Shown here one piece after another: positions 1 through 9,673 of a DNA stretch of 64,000 bases. A model generated the notes under the pieces. It was given only the letters and a program-made list of their open reading frames with translations, was not told the DNA's origin and did no database searches. Source of the stretch: Phaeobacter sp. G2 (lineage in GTDB: Bacteria > Pseudomonadota > Alphaproteobacteria > Rhodobacterales > Rhodobacteraceae). Position numbers and translations under genes: made by a program. The stretch's first letter is position 1; the number at the start of each line of letters is the position of its first letter. The DNA lies in NCBI GenBank assembly GCA_025163595.1, contig CP104100.1:372001-436000 (forward strand), read 5' to 3'.

Positions 1-842
1 AGGCCGCAGCAGCGCTGGAGGCGCGGGCCTCGCACCCGCTGGCGCTGGCCATCCTGGCCGAGGCAACACGCCAGGATCTGGCCTATGTGGCCGCCACCGA
101 CAGCCGTACCATACCCGGGCGCGGGGTGGAGGGCCGACAGGGAGAGCGGGCGATCTGGCTCGGCTCCCCTCGGTTTGCGACGGAAAAGGGCTTTGGCACC
201 GCGCTGCCCGCCGCCCAGATGGCCGAGATCGAGGCTGAGGGAGCGACGCTTGTGGTGGTGGGGGATGCCAGCGGGCCAATAGGGCTGATTGCCCTGCGTG
301 ATCGGCTGCGTCCGGGGGCGCGCGACACCATCGCGGCCCTGCATGAACTGGGGGTCAAACAGGTTGTTATGCTTACGGGCGACAATGCGGCCGCCGCTGG
401 TGCCGTTGCGCAAGCCACTGGGATAGATCAGGTGCATGCCGGGTTGCTGCCCGCAGATAAGCTTGCCGAGGTCGAGCGGCTCACCGAGCGCTATGATATG
501 GTGGCGATGATGGGCGATGGGGTGAATGATGCCCCGGCGATGGCACGGGCGCATTTTGCCGTGGCAATGGGGGCTGTGGGCTCTGATGCGGCGATTGAAA
601 CCGCTGATATCGCCCTGATGAGCGACGACATCAGCCGCTTGCCCTGGTTGATCGCCCATTCGCGCCGGACCATGGCGGTGATCCATCAGAATATCGGGCT
701 GTCGCTGGTGACCAAGCTGGGGTTTGCCCTGGCAACCGCCTTTGGTCTGGCCTCCATGTGGGGTGCAATTGCCGCTGATGTGGGGGTTTCCCTGCTGGTG
801 GTGGGGAACGCGCTGCGGCTGTTGAAGGGAAAGGAGAGTTAA
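1..842 (+). CDS. zntA: Heavy-metal P1B-type ATPase (zinc/cadmium/lead exporter), 3' part only
   Basis: This is the C-terminal 279 or so residues of a metal-exporting P-type ATPase; the 5' end lies outside the window and the reading frame is open from base 3. The Ser-His-Pro-Leu-Ala motif of the P1B nucleotide-binding domain lies near the left edge. It is followed by the TGDN motif (about 374-385), the hinge motif GDGVNDAP (about 512-535) and the last one or two membrane helices (about 700-830). It would pump divalent soft metals out across the inner membrane. The stop codon is one base from the ATG of a MerR regulator with zinc-type cysteines, so the pair is an operon and zinc/cadmium/lead is the likely substrate. 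Copper specificity cannot be strictly excluded because the metal-binding CPC-type helix is not in the window. Confidence 0.93.
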   Translation, partial: AAAALEARASHPLALAILAEATRQDLAYVAATDSRTIPGRGVEGRQGERAIWLGSPRFATEKGFGTALPAAQMAEIEAEGATLVVVGDASGPIGLIALRDRLRPGARDTIAALHELGVKQVVMLTGDNAAAAGAVAQATGIDQVHAGLLPADKLAEVERLTERYDMVAMMGDGVNDAPAMARAHFAVAMGAVGSDAAIETADIALMSDDISRLPWLIAHSRRTMAVIHQNIGLSLVTKLGFALATAFGLASMWGAIAADVGVSLLVVGNALRLLKGKES

Positions 843-843
843 G

Positions 844-1302
844 ATGCTGACCATTGGAACCCTGGCCAAACGCACTGGCACCAAGGTGCAGACCATTCGC
901 TACTATGAGACCATCGGCCTGATGCCGGAACCCGAGCGCACCGAAGGCGGCCAGCGGCGCTATGGCCAGGCCGAGCTGGACCGGCTGGGGTTTGTCCGTC
1001 ATGGGCGGCAGTTGGGGTTTTCGCTGGAGGCCATACGTGAGTTGCTGGATCTGGCGGACAATCCGGCGCAGTCCTGTGCCGATGCGGATTCTATTGCACA
1101 GCGACAGTTGAAACAGGTGGAGGACCGCATCGCCAGGCTGCAGGCGCTGCAGATCGAGCTGAAGCGGATGATCAGCGACTGCGGCCATCATTCGGTGGCG
1201 GAATGCCGGGTGCTGGAGGTGCTGCGAGACCACACAGAGTGCCTGACGGATCACGAACACACGGGCCAGGATCACAGAGGTCACGACCCCATTGGCACCT
1301 GA
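844..1302 (+). CDS. MerR-family metal-responsive regulator (ZntR-like)
   Basis: A 152-residue MerR regulator with an N-terminal winged helix-turn-helix (residues 1-70, including the typical QTIRYYE segment), a long dimerisation helix (about 80-112) and a C-terminal metal loop. Cys78, Cys113, His115/His116 and Cys121 match the layout of the ZntR zinc site, and an extra Cys133 plus a His-rich tail (residues 130-147) follow. MerR proteins bind the operator between -35 and -10 and untwist DNA on metal binding. The gene directly follows the metal ATPase (TAA-G-ATG) and probably controls it from an upstream promoter that is not in the window. Zinc is favoured over copper because CueR lacks the Cys78 equivalent; lead/cadmium sensing is possible. 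Confidence 0.9.
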   Translation: MLTIGTLAKRTGTKVQTIRYYETIGLMPEPERTEGGQRRYGQAELDRLGFVRHGRQLGFSLEAIRELLDLADNPAQSCADADSIAQRQLKQVEDRIARLQALQIELKRMISDCGHHSVAECRVLEVLRDHTECLTDHEHTGQDHRGHDPIGT

Positions 1303-1352
1303 CCGGGCAGGGCAGGTTCTGGACAGGCCCGGCATCAGCCGTGTGCCCGATC

Positions 1353-2288
1353 CTATGTCAGTGTGGTGGTTTCCGTTGGCAGCTGGTTGGTGGCTTTTTC
1401 AAAATTCAACTGTTGCCCGACCCAGGCTGCAAACATCTTGATCACTTCCAGATCGCCTGCTTCAAACGGATGGCGCTCTTCGGGGGAGGTGAAGTTCAAG
1501 GTGCCAAAAATCTCTCCGTCGACAATCAGCGGCACGCCAATATAGGTCTCCAACAGGAAGAGATCATAGCAGGGATGCGTGCCAAACTGCGACTGTTTGG
1601 CCGTGTGACAGGCCAGGGGGCCGCCGCTGTTCAACATTTCAGAACAATAAGTATCGCCCAGCGGGAAGACTGTGCCCCGTGGAATATCTACCAGATCCGA
1701 ATAGCTGTAGAGGATGGTATAACGCTCCCCCTGCACCCAGCTGACCAAGGCCGAGTCGGTTTTAAAATGAGCGCAGCCAAGTTTCAAAATGGCCAGGATC
1801 TTGCCGGATTGATCCAGGGCTTGATCCGTGGAAATGTCAAACAACCTGTGCAAGAGATCTTCGATCGCACGGGTCTGGGAGATATCCCTGATAATGGCAA
1901 ACAGGCCCATGACCCGGCCCTCTTTGTCGCGGATGGGGCCGCCAGTGGTGCGGGTCAGAAAACTGGTGCCGTCCTTGCGCTTGTAGCGCATTTCGTAGTT
2001 GTGATCGAGATCTTCAACCGCAACCGAAAACCCGGCGCTGCGTTGTTTTTCATAGCTCTGTGGGGCGGCATAAAGCTGTTCGGCGCTTTGCCCGATCAAT
2101 TCTTGCTGGCTATATCCAAATAGGGTCTGAAAGGCAGTATTGTACCACGTAATACGTTGGGTTTCGTCCGCGATGATCACTGCATCTGGCAGGTCTCGAA
2201 ACAGATCGGGAATACGAATGTCGCCGATTGAGACGTCTTTTGTCCGTGGTGCGGGAGGCTCATTACTCGGCATCCTGTCTAGGCTCAT
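1353..2288 (-). CDS. PAS-GAF signalling protein without output domain
   Basis: A 311-residue soluble protein. Residues about 25-145 form a PAS domain (LPDAVIIADETQRITWYN core) with the PAC extension ending in FAIIRDIS. Residues about 155-300 form a GAF domain with conserved Cys/His positions near 230-245. No transmembrane segment, kinase, GGDEF, EAL or DNA-binding domain follows, so it may be a stand-alone sensor that acts through a partner protein. The start at 2288 is an ATG with a weak ribosome-binding site; a second ATG five codons later has a better-placed AGACAGG. It is convergent with the MerR gene 50 bp away. The ligand is unknown. Confidence 0.8.
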   Translation of the reverse strand: MSLDRMPSNEPPAPRTKDVSIGDIRIPDLFRDLPDAVIIADETQRITWYNTAFQTLFGYSQQELIGQSAEQLYAAPQSYEKQRSAGFSVAVEDLDHNYEMRYKRKDGTSFLTRTTGGPIRDKEGRVMGLFAIIRDISQTRAIEDLLHRLFDISTDQALDQSGKILAILKLGCAHFKTDSALVSWVQGERYTILYSYSDLVDIPRGTVFPLGDTYCSEMLNSGGPLACHTAKQSQFGTHPCYDLFLLETYIGVPLIVDGEIFGTLNFTSPEERHPFEAGDLEVIKMFAAWVGQQLNFEKATNQLPTETTTLT

Positions 2289-2570
2289 ACTGTCGTTCGC
2301 TTTATTTTTGCGCGCGCCTCTCGCCTTTGTTACCGCGTAACCGCCCCGGCCTGTTGTGGCCGCCGGGCGTTGAGATATCAGAGAAACGCAACGGGAAATC
2401 TGTTAGTTAAAGTCAGGCTTGGACAGATCTGTGCAGTGTGGAAAGTGAACAAATGATGCTCATACCGCACAGGGTGAACTTGCTTTGACTATGATCAAAA
2501 TTGGGTGGGCGTTCAGTAGGGGTCCTCTAATTTCAATATTTTAATTTTCAATTGTTGGGCTGCGAACTTT

Positions 2571-3482
2571 TTAGACGCTGCGCCCGCCGTGATGGGCTTC
2601 CCCGCGTTCACGGGCGAGACGCATCTGCTTTTGCCGCTCGCGGAACCGGGCCTTGTCTGCCTCAGTGGTCTCATCAATGCACTGATAGCAAGAGACCCCC
2701 ATTTCAAATGACGGTAATGTCTTATCCTTGGGCAGGATGGGGCGGCGACAGCCGTGGCACAGCTCATGTGGGCCTTCGACCAACCCGTGGCCAACCGATA
2801 CCCGGTTGTCAAAGACAAAACATTCGCCTTGCCAGCTGCTGTCTTCGGGGGGCATTTCCTCCAGGTAGCGCAGAATGCCACCTTTGAGGTGATAGACATC
2901 CTCGACACCCTGGCTCAGCAGGTAGTTTGTTGATTTCTCGCAGCGAATGCCACCGGTGCAAAACATCGCCACGCGTTTGTTGTGAAACCGGTCCTTGTTG
3001 GCCTGCCACCAGGCGGGGAAGTCGCGAAAGCTGGCGGTTTCCGGGTCGATTGCGCCCTCAAAGGTGCCAATCTGCACCTCATAGTCGTTGCGGGTGTCGA
3101 TGACCGCCACATCTTCGGCGCGGATCAGGTCGTTCCAGTCTTCGGGTTCAACATAATGGCCAACACTGGCTTTGGGATCGACATCGGGCTGCCCCATGGT
3201 GACGATCTCCTTTTTCAGGCGGACCTTGATCTTGCCAAAAGGTGGCTGCTCGCTAAAGGCCTCTTTCCAGGCAAGATCCGCGCAGCCCGGCAGCGTTTTG
3301 ATATGGTTGAGCACCGCTTCGATCCCGGCTTCAGGGCCTGCAATAGTGCCATTGATACCCTCCTGTGCCAGCAGCAGGGACCCCGTCACCGCGTGGTGCA
3401 GACAAAGCTCCAGCAGTGCCGGTTTGAGAGCGGCAGGATCGGTGAAACGGGTGAAGTGATAAAGGGCGGCGATTTTATACAT
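2571..3482 (-). CDS. trhO: tRNA uridine(34) hydroxylase (rhodanese family)
   Basis: A 303-residue member of the TrhO/YceA family, which makes 5-hydroxyuridine at position 34 of tRNA. The N-terminal domain (about 1-95) and the central rhodanese domain (about 120-215) with the CTGGIRCEKST loop (Cys175, Cys181) are typical. Two CxxC pairs follow (Cys242/Cys245 and Cys265/Cys268), suggesting a bound metal. The ATG at 3482 has AAGGGC about 8 bases upstream. It is transcribed divergently from pncA. The roughly 280 bp downstream, up to the PAS-GAF gene, contain no recognisable gene. The family assignment is strong; the activity itself is inferred from characterised relatives. Confidence 0.93.
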   Translation of the reverse strand: MYKIAALYHFTRFTDPAALKPALLELCLHHAVTGSLLLAQEGINGTIAGPEAGIEAVLNHIKTLPGCADLAWKEAFSEQPPFGKIKVRLKKEIVTMGQPDVDPKASVGHYVEPEDWNDLIRAEDVAVIDTRNDYEVQIGTFEGAIDPETASFRDFPAWWQANKDRFHNKRVAMFCTGGIRCEKSTNYLLSQGVEDVYHLKGGILRYLEEMPPEDSSWQGECFVFDNRVSVGHGLVEGPHELCHGCRRPILPKDKTLPSFEMGVSCYQCIDETTEADKARFRERQKQMRLARERGEAHHGGRSV

Positions 3483-3647
3483 GATGCGCCCTTAGAACTC
3501 TGCGCTGCATTTTTCAAGAAAAACAAAAAAAGGCGGGCTGTTTTGCCGCCGGATCGCGCCCTTTCGCCCTGCATCAAGGTGACGTATTTCCTGTGTGGCA
3601 ATAGACGTCTAGGTAGGTTGATAGAACAAACGCTTGGAGGAACAGAG

Positions 3648-4247
3648 ATGACGCAGGCCCTGATCGTAATTGATGTCCAGAACGATTTTTGTCCAGGTGG
3701 CGCGCTTGCGGTCCCCGGAGGCGATGAAGTGGTGGCGCCGATCAATGCTATGATGGGGAATTTCGACACTGTGATCCTGACCCAGGACTGGCACCCGGCG
3801 GGGCATTCCTCCTTTGCCAGCTCGCACTCTGGCATGTCGCCGTTTGAGAGCGTCGGGATGAGCTATGGGCCGCAGGTTTTGTGGCCGGATCACTGTGTTC
3901 AGGGCAGCGCCGGAGCCGAATTTCACCCGGAACTGGATGTGAGCGGTGATCTGATTATCCGCAAGGGGTTTCGCCCCCTGATCGACAGCTATTCCGGGTT
4001 CTTTGAAAATGATCAAAAGACCCCCACGGGGTTGGACGGGTATCTGCGCTCTCGTGGGGTGTCGGAGCTGACCTTTGTTGGGCTGGCGACCGATTTCTGC
4101 GTTGCTTTTTCGGCCCTGGATGCCGTCAAACTGGGCTTTAAGGTCCATGTCGATCTCACCGCATGCCGGGGGATAGACCTGGAGGGGTCACTGGCGAAGT
4201 CTTTGGCAGAGATGCGCGCCGCTGGGGTGCAATTACAACAGGTTTGA
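3648..4247 (+). CDS. pncA: Nicotinamidase
   Basis: A 199-residue cysteine hydrolase that converts nicotinamide to nicotinate in NAD salvage. The catalytic triad is visible as Asp9 (VIDVQNDF), Lys106 (IIRKGF) and Cys151 (GLATDFCV), together with the metal-binding Asp47, His49 and His82 positions. The length matches the family. The ATG at 3648 has a strong GGAGG at 3636-3640; the long open frame upstream of it is non-coding. Its product is the substrate of the pncB enzyme encoded 2.5 kb downstream, so this locus holds both steps of the nicotinamide-to-nicotinate-mononucleotide route, separated only by a hybrid histidine kinase. Confidence 0.96.
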   Translation: MTQALIVIDVQNDFCPGGALAVPGGDEVVAPINAMMGNFDTVILTQDWHPAGHSSFASSHSGMSPFESVGMSYGPQVLWPDHCVQGSAGAEFHPELDVSGDLIIRKGFRPLIDSYSGFFENDQKTPTGLDGYLRSRGVSELTFVGLATDFCVAFSALDAVKLGFKVHVDLTACRGIDLEGSLAKSLAEMRAAGVQLQQV

Positions 4248-4352
4248 AGACCGAAACATAGTCCGCCCTCATTTTTCTTGCTACGGGTCTTTAGGAGTTT
4301 GAAAGAGTGGGGAGGCAATATTTGGCTGATTGCGCGGAGGCAACAGCACAGA

Positions 4353-6629
4353 ATGACGACCCAAGGAAAGTCTGGCGAAGAAGAGCCTCGTATCAGCTCG
4401 CTGGCCCAACACCACGAGCGATATAGCCAGGACGGGTTGTTCCGGCGCTATGTGCGTGGTCAGGTGAGGATTTTTTGGCCACGTTTGGCCTTTATTGCGC
4501 TGGTGTCTCTGATGATGGTGGTGTTTGCCTCAATCGTGGCCGGGCTGGTTGCATTTTTGGTCGCCGGTACAGTCGAGGTGATAGATGGCACATTCATGCG
4601 CTATGCCCAGCGAAAGCTGAAGGCTGGGGCTCCCAGCCGGGGATTGCGTCGCATCAGCGCGGTTACTGGCTTTCTGCAGAGCTGTGGCATGTTTCTCAGT
4701 ACAGCGAGCCCCTATTGGGTGGGTTCGCTGATTGGCGAAACCAATCTGGCAGAAATAGATCCGCTTTTTGCAATTAGTGTTTTGGCGGGGGCAGCGATAA
4801 ATGCGGGCCTGCTGATGCCCTACAATAGGCTGGCAACTGTGGCCCGTCTGAGCGTCTATATGCTGGCGCCCTATGTTTTGATGTTCAGTGGTGACAACGT
4901 TCTCAGCCAAATGGAATTTCAACTACGTCTCGGCGGATTGCTGATACTCGATGGGACGCTGTTTTGGTATCTGCATTTTGTTAACCGCAGCTTTTCGCGC
5001 ACCCGCAGCATGTTGTTGACCCAGGCCTTGCAGCAGCAGGAGCTGGAGGGCGCCTATCAGCGCTTGCTGGAGCAGCAGGTCGAGGCAAAGCGGCTGGCCT
5101 TGGTGGCACGCCATGCAAATGACAGTGTTCTTCTCATAGATGAAAACAACAAGGTAAAATGGGTGAACGAGGCCTTCACCCGGCTGACGGGATACGGCTT
5201 TGATGAAATTCTGGACCGAGAGCCTGGTGACTTGCTGAACCATCCAGACACCGATCCAGACGCGCTTGATCAAATCCTCGAGGGGCGGCGCAAGGCGCGA
5301 CCTTTCAGGATGGAGATTCTGAACCGCCACAAGGATGGGCGGGATATCTGGCTGGAAACCAACCAGGTTCCCATACGGGGCGAGCAGGGTGGAGAGATGT
5401 CCTACATCGCCATCGAGCGTGACATAACAGCGGCCAAACAAAACGCCCAGCAGCTCGAAGAAGCCCGCCAGGCAGCCGAAGAAGGGAGCCGTGCCAAATC
5501 GGATTTCCTGGCCACCATGAGCCACGAAATCCGCACTCCGATGAATGGGGTCATTGGTATGGCACAGCTGCTGGAAGAAACCGATCTGGATACCGATCAA
5601 AAGCTCTATGCCAACACGATTCTCAGCTCAGCCAAAACCTTGTTGGCACTGATCAACGACATCTTGGATCTGTCAAAGCTGGACGCAGGGCAGATTTCGA
5701 TCAACCCCTGTGATTTTGACCTGCACCAATGCATTGACGAGACAATTCGATTGCTGCGTACCCAGGCCGAAGCCAAGGGGCTGACCCTGGATGTTGAGCG
5801 TGATGCCGATTTACCCCGCTACCTCAATGGCGACGATCACCGGCTGCGCCAAATTTTGAATAATCTGGTGGGCAATGCGATCAAGTTCACTGAACAGGGC
5901 CGGGTCAAGGTCACGGTCGAAGCAGAGCCAACATCCGGCGGTGGGGTATTGCTGAACTGTTCAATTATTGACACCGGCATCGGCATCCCAAAAGAAATGC
6001 TTACGGGCATTTTTGAGCGTTTCTCGCAGGCTGATGCGGCCATCAGTCGCCGTTTTGGCGGCTCAGGGCTTGGCCTGGCCATCTCCAGGCGCTTGGCCGA
6101 GGCCATGGATGGGCGCATCACCGTAACCTCGGAAATCGGGACCGGATCATGTTTCACCCTGGCCCTGCCTTTTGGCCTGGCCAGCGCTGCGGACATCACA
6201 GTGGCGCCAGTGCCAGAGCGGACAGGGGACACTGATGGATTGTCTGGGCTGCGGGTGCTGGTGGCCGAAGACAACCGGGTCAACCGGTTGTTGATACAGA
6301 AGTTCCTGAAACAGACAGATCTGGAGCTGGAGTTTGCCCATGATGGCGCTGAGGCGGTAGACAAGGTCAAATCGTTCGAGCCGGATATCATCCTGATGGA
6401 TGTTAGCATGCCGGTCATGGACGGATTGGAGGCGACGCGGATCATTCGCTCTTGGGGCCAGCCGCAACCGGCGATCATCGCCTTGACCGCAAATGCATTT
6501 GATACCGATCGTGAGGTCTGTCTGGCCGCTGGCATGAATGAATTTGTCACCAAGCCGATTTCCAGAACCCAGCTTTTGGAGGTTCTGGCCAGCTTTGCGC
6601 AAGCCCACCGGGTGCAAATGACAGGGTGA
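4353..6629 (+). CDS. Membrane-bound hybrid histidine kinase (5-TM sensor, PAS, HisKA, HATPase, REC)
   Basis: A 758-residue hybrid sensor kinase. About five hydrophobic segments occupy residues 44-75, 103-125, 137-155, 164-180 and 190-209, forming an integral-membrane input region I do not recognise. A coiled segment leads into a PAS domain (about 250-370). It is followed by HisKA with the phospho-acceptor His391 in [11 protein letters not shown], an ATPase domain (N, G1 and G2 boxes about 500-620) and a C-terminal receiver with Asp683 in [11 protein letters not shown] and a KP motif near the end. I chose the ATG at 4353 because GCGGAGG ends 12 bases before it; a TTG at 4278 is also in frame. 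It sits between pncA and pncB, and no response-regulator gene is adjacent, so its target is unknown. Confidence 0.93.
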   Translation: MTTQGKSGEEEPRISSLAQHHERYSQDGLFRRYVRGQVRIFWPRLAFIALVSLMMVVFASIVAGLVAFLVAGTVEVIDGTFMRYAQRKLKAGAPSRGLRRISAVTGFLQSCGMFLSTASPYWVGSLIGETNLAEIDPLFAISVLAGAAINAGLLMPYNRLATVARLSVYMLAPYVLMFSGDNVLSQMEFQLRLGGLLILDGTLFWYLHFVNRSFSRTRSMLLTQALQQQELEGAYQRLLEQQVEAKRLALVARHANDSVLLIDENNKVKWVNEAFTRLTGYGFDEILDREPGDLLNHPDTDPDALDQILEGRRKARPFRMEILNRHKDGRDIWLETNQVPIRGEQGGEMSYIAIERDITAAKQNAQQLEEARQAAEEGSRAKSDFLATMSHEIRTPMNGVIGMAQLLEETDLDTDQKLYANTILSSAKTLLALINDILDLSKLDAGQISINPCDFDLHQCIDETIRLLRTQAEAKGLTLDVERDADLPRYLNGDDHRLRQILNNLVGNAIKFTEQGRVKVTVEAEPTSGGGVLLNCSIIDTGIGIPKEMLTGIFERFSQADAAISRRFGGSGLGLAISRRLAEAMDGRITVTSEIGTGSCFTLALPFGLASAADITVAPVPERTGDTDGLSGLRVLVAEDNRVNRLLIQKFLKQTDLELEFAHDGAEAVDKVKSFEPDIILMDVSMPVMDGLEATRIIRSWGQPQPAIIALTANAFDTDREVCLAAGMNEFVTKPISRTQLLEVLASFAQAHRVQMTG

Positions 6630-6736
6630 CTGCGACTGGCTGACCAGGCCTGGGGGATCGTCACCGGAAACCCTTGGGGCCGGCCTTGCCTTGCTCTGGC
6701 TTGCTGCCTGTCCTATCAAGTCGTGACCCAACTTGC

Positions 6737-8038
6737 ATGAGGCCGCCGGTGGATATCGCAACCCGCGTTTACAATCATAAATGGAAGATCGACCCGATCA
6801 TCCGTTCCTTGATTGATACAGATTTTTACAAACTGCTGATGTGTCAGTCAGTCTTTCGCAATAAACCGCAGACCGAGGTGACATTCTCGTTGATCAACCG
6901 GTCAACCTCGGTGCCGCTGGCGCATCTGATCGACGAGGGAGAGCTGCGCGAGCAGTTGGATCATATCCGTTCTTTGTCGCTGTCCCGTGGCGAAAGCACC
7001 TGGCTGCGCGGCAATACCTTTTATGGCAAGCGCCAGATGTTTCGCCCGGACTTTATGGAGTGGTTCGAAAACCTGCGCCTGCCCGCCTATCATCTGGAAC
7101 GCGTCGGTGATCAGTATGAGCTGACCTTTGAAGGCAAATGGCACGAGGTCATGCTCTGGGAGATTTCAGCCCTGGCGGTGCTGATGGAGCTGCGCTCGCG
7201 GGCGGTTCTGAATGACATGGGCCGGTTTGAACTGCAGGTGCTTTATGCCCGCGCCATGACGCGGGTCTGGGAAAAGATCGAGCGCCTGCGCGATATCGAC
7301 GGGTTGAGCATTGCCGATTTTGGCACCCGCCGCCGCCATGGATTCCTCTGGCAGGACTGGTGCGTGCAGGCGATGCGCGAAGGGCTGGGAAGCAAATTCA
7401 CCGGCACCTCGAACTGTCTGATCGCCATGCGGCGCGAGGTCGAAGCCATTGGCACCAATGCCCATGAGCTGCCGATGGTCTATTCGGCTTTGGCAGCGGA
7501 TGATGCAGCTTTGGCCCGTGCGCCCTATGATGTGTTGTCAGACTGGCATGAGGAACATGACGGTAATCTGCGCATCATCCTGCCCGATACCTATGGCACC
7601 CAGGGGTTTCTGGATCACGCGCCGGACTGGCTGGCGGGCTGGACCGGGATCCGTATCGACAGCGGTGATCCAGCCGCATGGGCGGAGGTGGCGATCAAAT
7701 GGTGGCAGGAGCGCGGCGAAGATCCGCTGCAAAAGCGGGTGATTTTCTCAGATGGGTTGGACGTCGATAAAATCGCCGAGCTGCACGGGAAATTTGCGGG
7801 GCGGACGAAAGTCTCTTTTGGTTGGGGCACCCTGCTGACCAATGATTTTCGCGGCCTGGTCCCCGATGATGGGTTGGCCCCCTTCTCGCTGGTGTGCAAA
7901 GCGATCTCCGCCAATGGAAAACCAACGGTAAAATTGTCGGATAACCCGGAAAAAGCCATGGGGTCGGCGGATGAAATCGCCCGCTATAAACGCGTGTTTG
8001 GGATTGGAGAACAGGACCATATCGACGTGATCGTCTAG
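6737..8038 (+). CDS. pncB: Nicotinate phosphoribosyltransferase
   Basis: A 433-residue enzyme that joins nicotinate to phosphoribosyl pyrophosphate, giving nicotinate mononucleotide in the Preiss-Handler pathway. Recognisable parts are the N-terminal DTDFYKLLM segment, the central FGTRRRHGF motif (near residue 200), the GTSNCLIAM loop and the C-terminal RIDSGDP and FSDGLDVDKI motifs, all standard for PncB. Length is normal. The ATG at 6737 begins the conserved region, but its ribosome-binding site is weak. It is on the same strand as pncA and the kinase, 107 bp after the kinase stop, and may be co-transcribed with them. Confidence 0.95.
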   Translation: MRPPVDIATRVYNHKWKIDPIIRSLIDTDFYKLLMCQSVFRNKPQTEVTFSLINRSTSVPLAHLIDEGELREQLDHIRSLSLSRGESTWLRGNTFYGKRQMFRPDFMEWFENLRLPAYHLERVGDQYELTFEGKWHEVMLWEISALAVLMELRSRAVLNDMGRFELQVLYARAMTRVWEKIERLRDIDGLSIADFGTRRRHGFLWQDWCVQAMREGLGSKFTGTSNCLIAMRREVEAIGTNAHELPMVYSALAADDAALARAPYDVLSDWHEEHDGNLRIILPDTYGTQGFLDHAPDWLAGWTGIRIDSGDPAAWAEVAIKWWQERGEDPLQKRVIFSDGLDVDKIAELHGKFAGRTKVSFGWGTLLTNDFRGLVPDDGLAPFSLVCKAISANGKPTVKLSDNPEKAMGSADEIARYKRVFGIGEQDHIDVIV

Positions 8039-8060
8039 TCGCCCTGTATTGAGTGGTGTT

Positions 8061-8080
8061 CACCGCGCTTGCGCGCGGTG
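8061..8080. terminator. Stem-loop between pncB and the aldehyde dehydrogenase gene
   Basis: A perfect 8-bp stem CACCGCGC / GCGCGGTG with a TTGC loop lies 22 bases after the pncB stop, in the gap between two convergent genes. There is no clear U-tract on either strand, so it is a weak intrinsic terminator at best. It is followed by GTCTCCGGCGGGAATTGTTG, which resembles a short motif that I recall as recurrent after roseobacter genes. Confidence 0.5.
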
Positions 8081-8170
8081 ATGTCTCCGGCGGGAATTGT
8101 TGGGAGAAGGTGAAAGCGGCGGATTGCTCATTCCTTCTCCCAAACGAGTGATACTGGCTTGGTTTAGGGG

Positions 8171-9673
8171 TCAGCCGTGATGGGCCGCCACTGTTTTCAG
8201 CTGGGAAAACCCATAAAGCGCCTCAAAGCCTTTTTCGCGGCCGTGGCCGGATTTTCCAACGCCACCAAAGGGCAGTTCAGCACCGCCGCCAGCGCCGTAG
8301 TTGTTCAGAAATACCTGACCGGCCCGCAGCTTCTTGGCCAGACGCATCTGCCGCGCCCCATCACGGGTCCAGACGCTGGCAACCAGGCCAAATTCGGTGC
8401 CATTGGCAATTGCCAGGGCCTCTTCTTCGGTATCAAAGGGGATCAGAACCTGAACCGGGCCAAAGATCTCCTGCTGTGCCAGCGCATGGTCCGCAGGGAC
8501 ATCGGCAAAAAGCGTCGGTCGCACATAGGCACCCGTTGCAGGGGCACTGTCCACTATCTGCCCCTGTCCGGCAATTTCAAGATCAGCCCCCTTGGCAAGA
8601 AAGCCTTCGACAATGTCTTTTTGCCGGTTCGAGATCAGTGGCCCAAGCCGCAGGTCGTCAGCAGCCGGGCCTACGGTCAGGTCGCCATAGGCGGCGGACA
8701 TGCGCGCCTTGACTGTGTCATAGACCCCCCGTTGAACCAGAATACGCGAGGAGGCAGAGCAGGTCTGGCCACCGTTCTGAATGCCGGCATTGACCAGAAA
8801 CGGCAGGGCGGCGTCCAGATCGGCATCGTCAAACACCAGTTGCGGTGACTTGCCGCCCAACTCCAAGGTCACTGGCACCACGTTCTTGCCTGCGGCCTGT
8901 TGCACCAGCGCCCCCGTGGCCACCGACCCAGTAAAGGAGATGTGATGCACCTGTGGATGGGCGGTCAATGCCGCGCCGGCTTCGGCACCGATGCCCGGAA
9001 CCACATTCAGCGCCCCGGCGGGCAGACCGGCCTCCTGGGCGATATGGGCAAAGGCAAGCGCTGTCAGGCAGGCCTCCTCGGCGGGTTTCAGCACGCAGGC
9101 ATTGCCCATGGTCAGGGCGGCGCCAACCGAGCGGCCGATAATTTGCATCGGATAGTTCCAGGGCACGATATGGCCCGTCACCCCATGGGGTTCGCGCAGG
9201 GTGTAAACCGTGTACCCGTCCAGATAGGGAATGGTTTCGCCATGCACCTTATCGGCGGCACCTCCGTAGAATTCGCAATAGCGCGCCAGCGCCACGGCAT
9301 CTGCGCGCGCCTGTGTCAGGGGCTTGCCAACGTCGCGCACTTCCAGCGCGGCCAGTTCATCGACCCGCTCCAGCACCAGTTGGCCAATACGGGTCAGGAT
9401 GCGGCCCCGCTCCAGCGCGGTCATCCGGCCCCAGTCGCCCGCCAGCGCGGCCTCGGCTGCCGCAACGGCGGCATCAATATCAGCGGCCCCGCCTCGGGCG
9501 ATCTGGCACAGGTTCGACCCATCCGAAGGATCCACCAGCGCCAGCGTTTCGCCAGAGCAGGCAGGCGTCCAGACGCCACCAATCAGGCAGAGACTTGGGT
9601 CGAACCAAATTGGGGTTGCGTCAGCTGTTTTTGTGTCTGGCATAACGGAGGCTGGGATCTGCGAGTTAGGCAT
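8171..9673 (-). CDS. NAD(P)-dependent aldehyde dehydrogenase
   Basis: A 500-residue aldehyde dehydrogenase of the betaine/aminoaldehyde type. The Glu of VTLELGGKSP and the nucleophilic Cys of GGQTCSASSR are present, as are the cofactor-fold motif FTGSVATG and the PWNYP segment. The ATG at 9673 has AGGA seven bases upstream and overlaps the stop of the preceding GNAT gene by 8 bases, so it is translationally coupled as the last gene of the ABC-import operon. It probably oxidises an aldehyde formed from the imported compound; the exact substrate cannot be read from sequence. Confidence 0.93.
   Translation of the reverse strand: MPNSQIPASVMPDTKTADATPIWFDPSLCLIGGVWTPACSGETLALVDPSDGSNLCQIARGGAADIDAAVAAAEAALAGDWGRMTALERGRILTRIGQLVLERVDELAALEVRDVGKPLTQARADAVALARYCEFYGGAADKVHGETIPYLDGYTVYTLREPHGVTGHIVPWNYPMQIIGRSVGAALTMGNACVLKPAEEACLTALAFAHIAQEAGLPAGALNVVPGIGAEAGAALTAHPQVHHISFTGSVATGALVQQAAGKNVVPVTLELGGKSPQLVFDDADLDAALPFLVNAGIQNGGQTCSASSRILVQRGVYDTVKARMSAAYGDLTVGPAADDLRLGPLISNRQKDIVEGFLAKGADLEIAGQGQIVDSAPATGAYVRPTLFADVPADHALAQQEIFGPVQVLIPFDTEEEALAIANGTEFGLVASVWTRDGARQMRLAKKLRAGQVFLNNYGAGGGAELPFGGVGKSGHGREKGFEALYGFSQLKTVAAHHG

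Noticed and set aside
2982..3647. Extension of the pncA frame upstream of its ATG
   Set aside because: It overlaps the trhO gene in antisense and the GGAGG ribosome site before ATG 3648 defines the real start.
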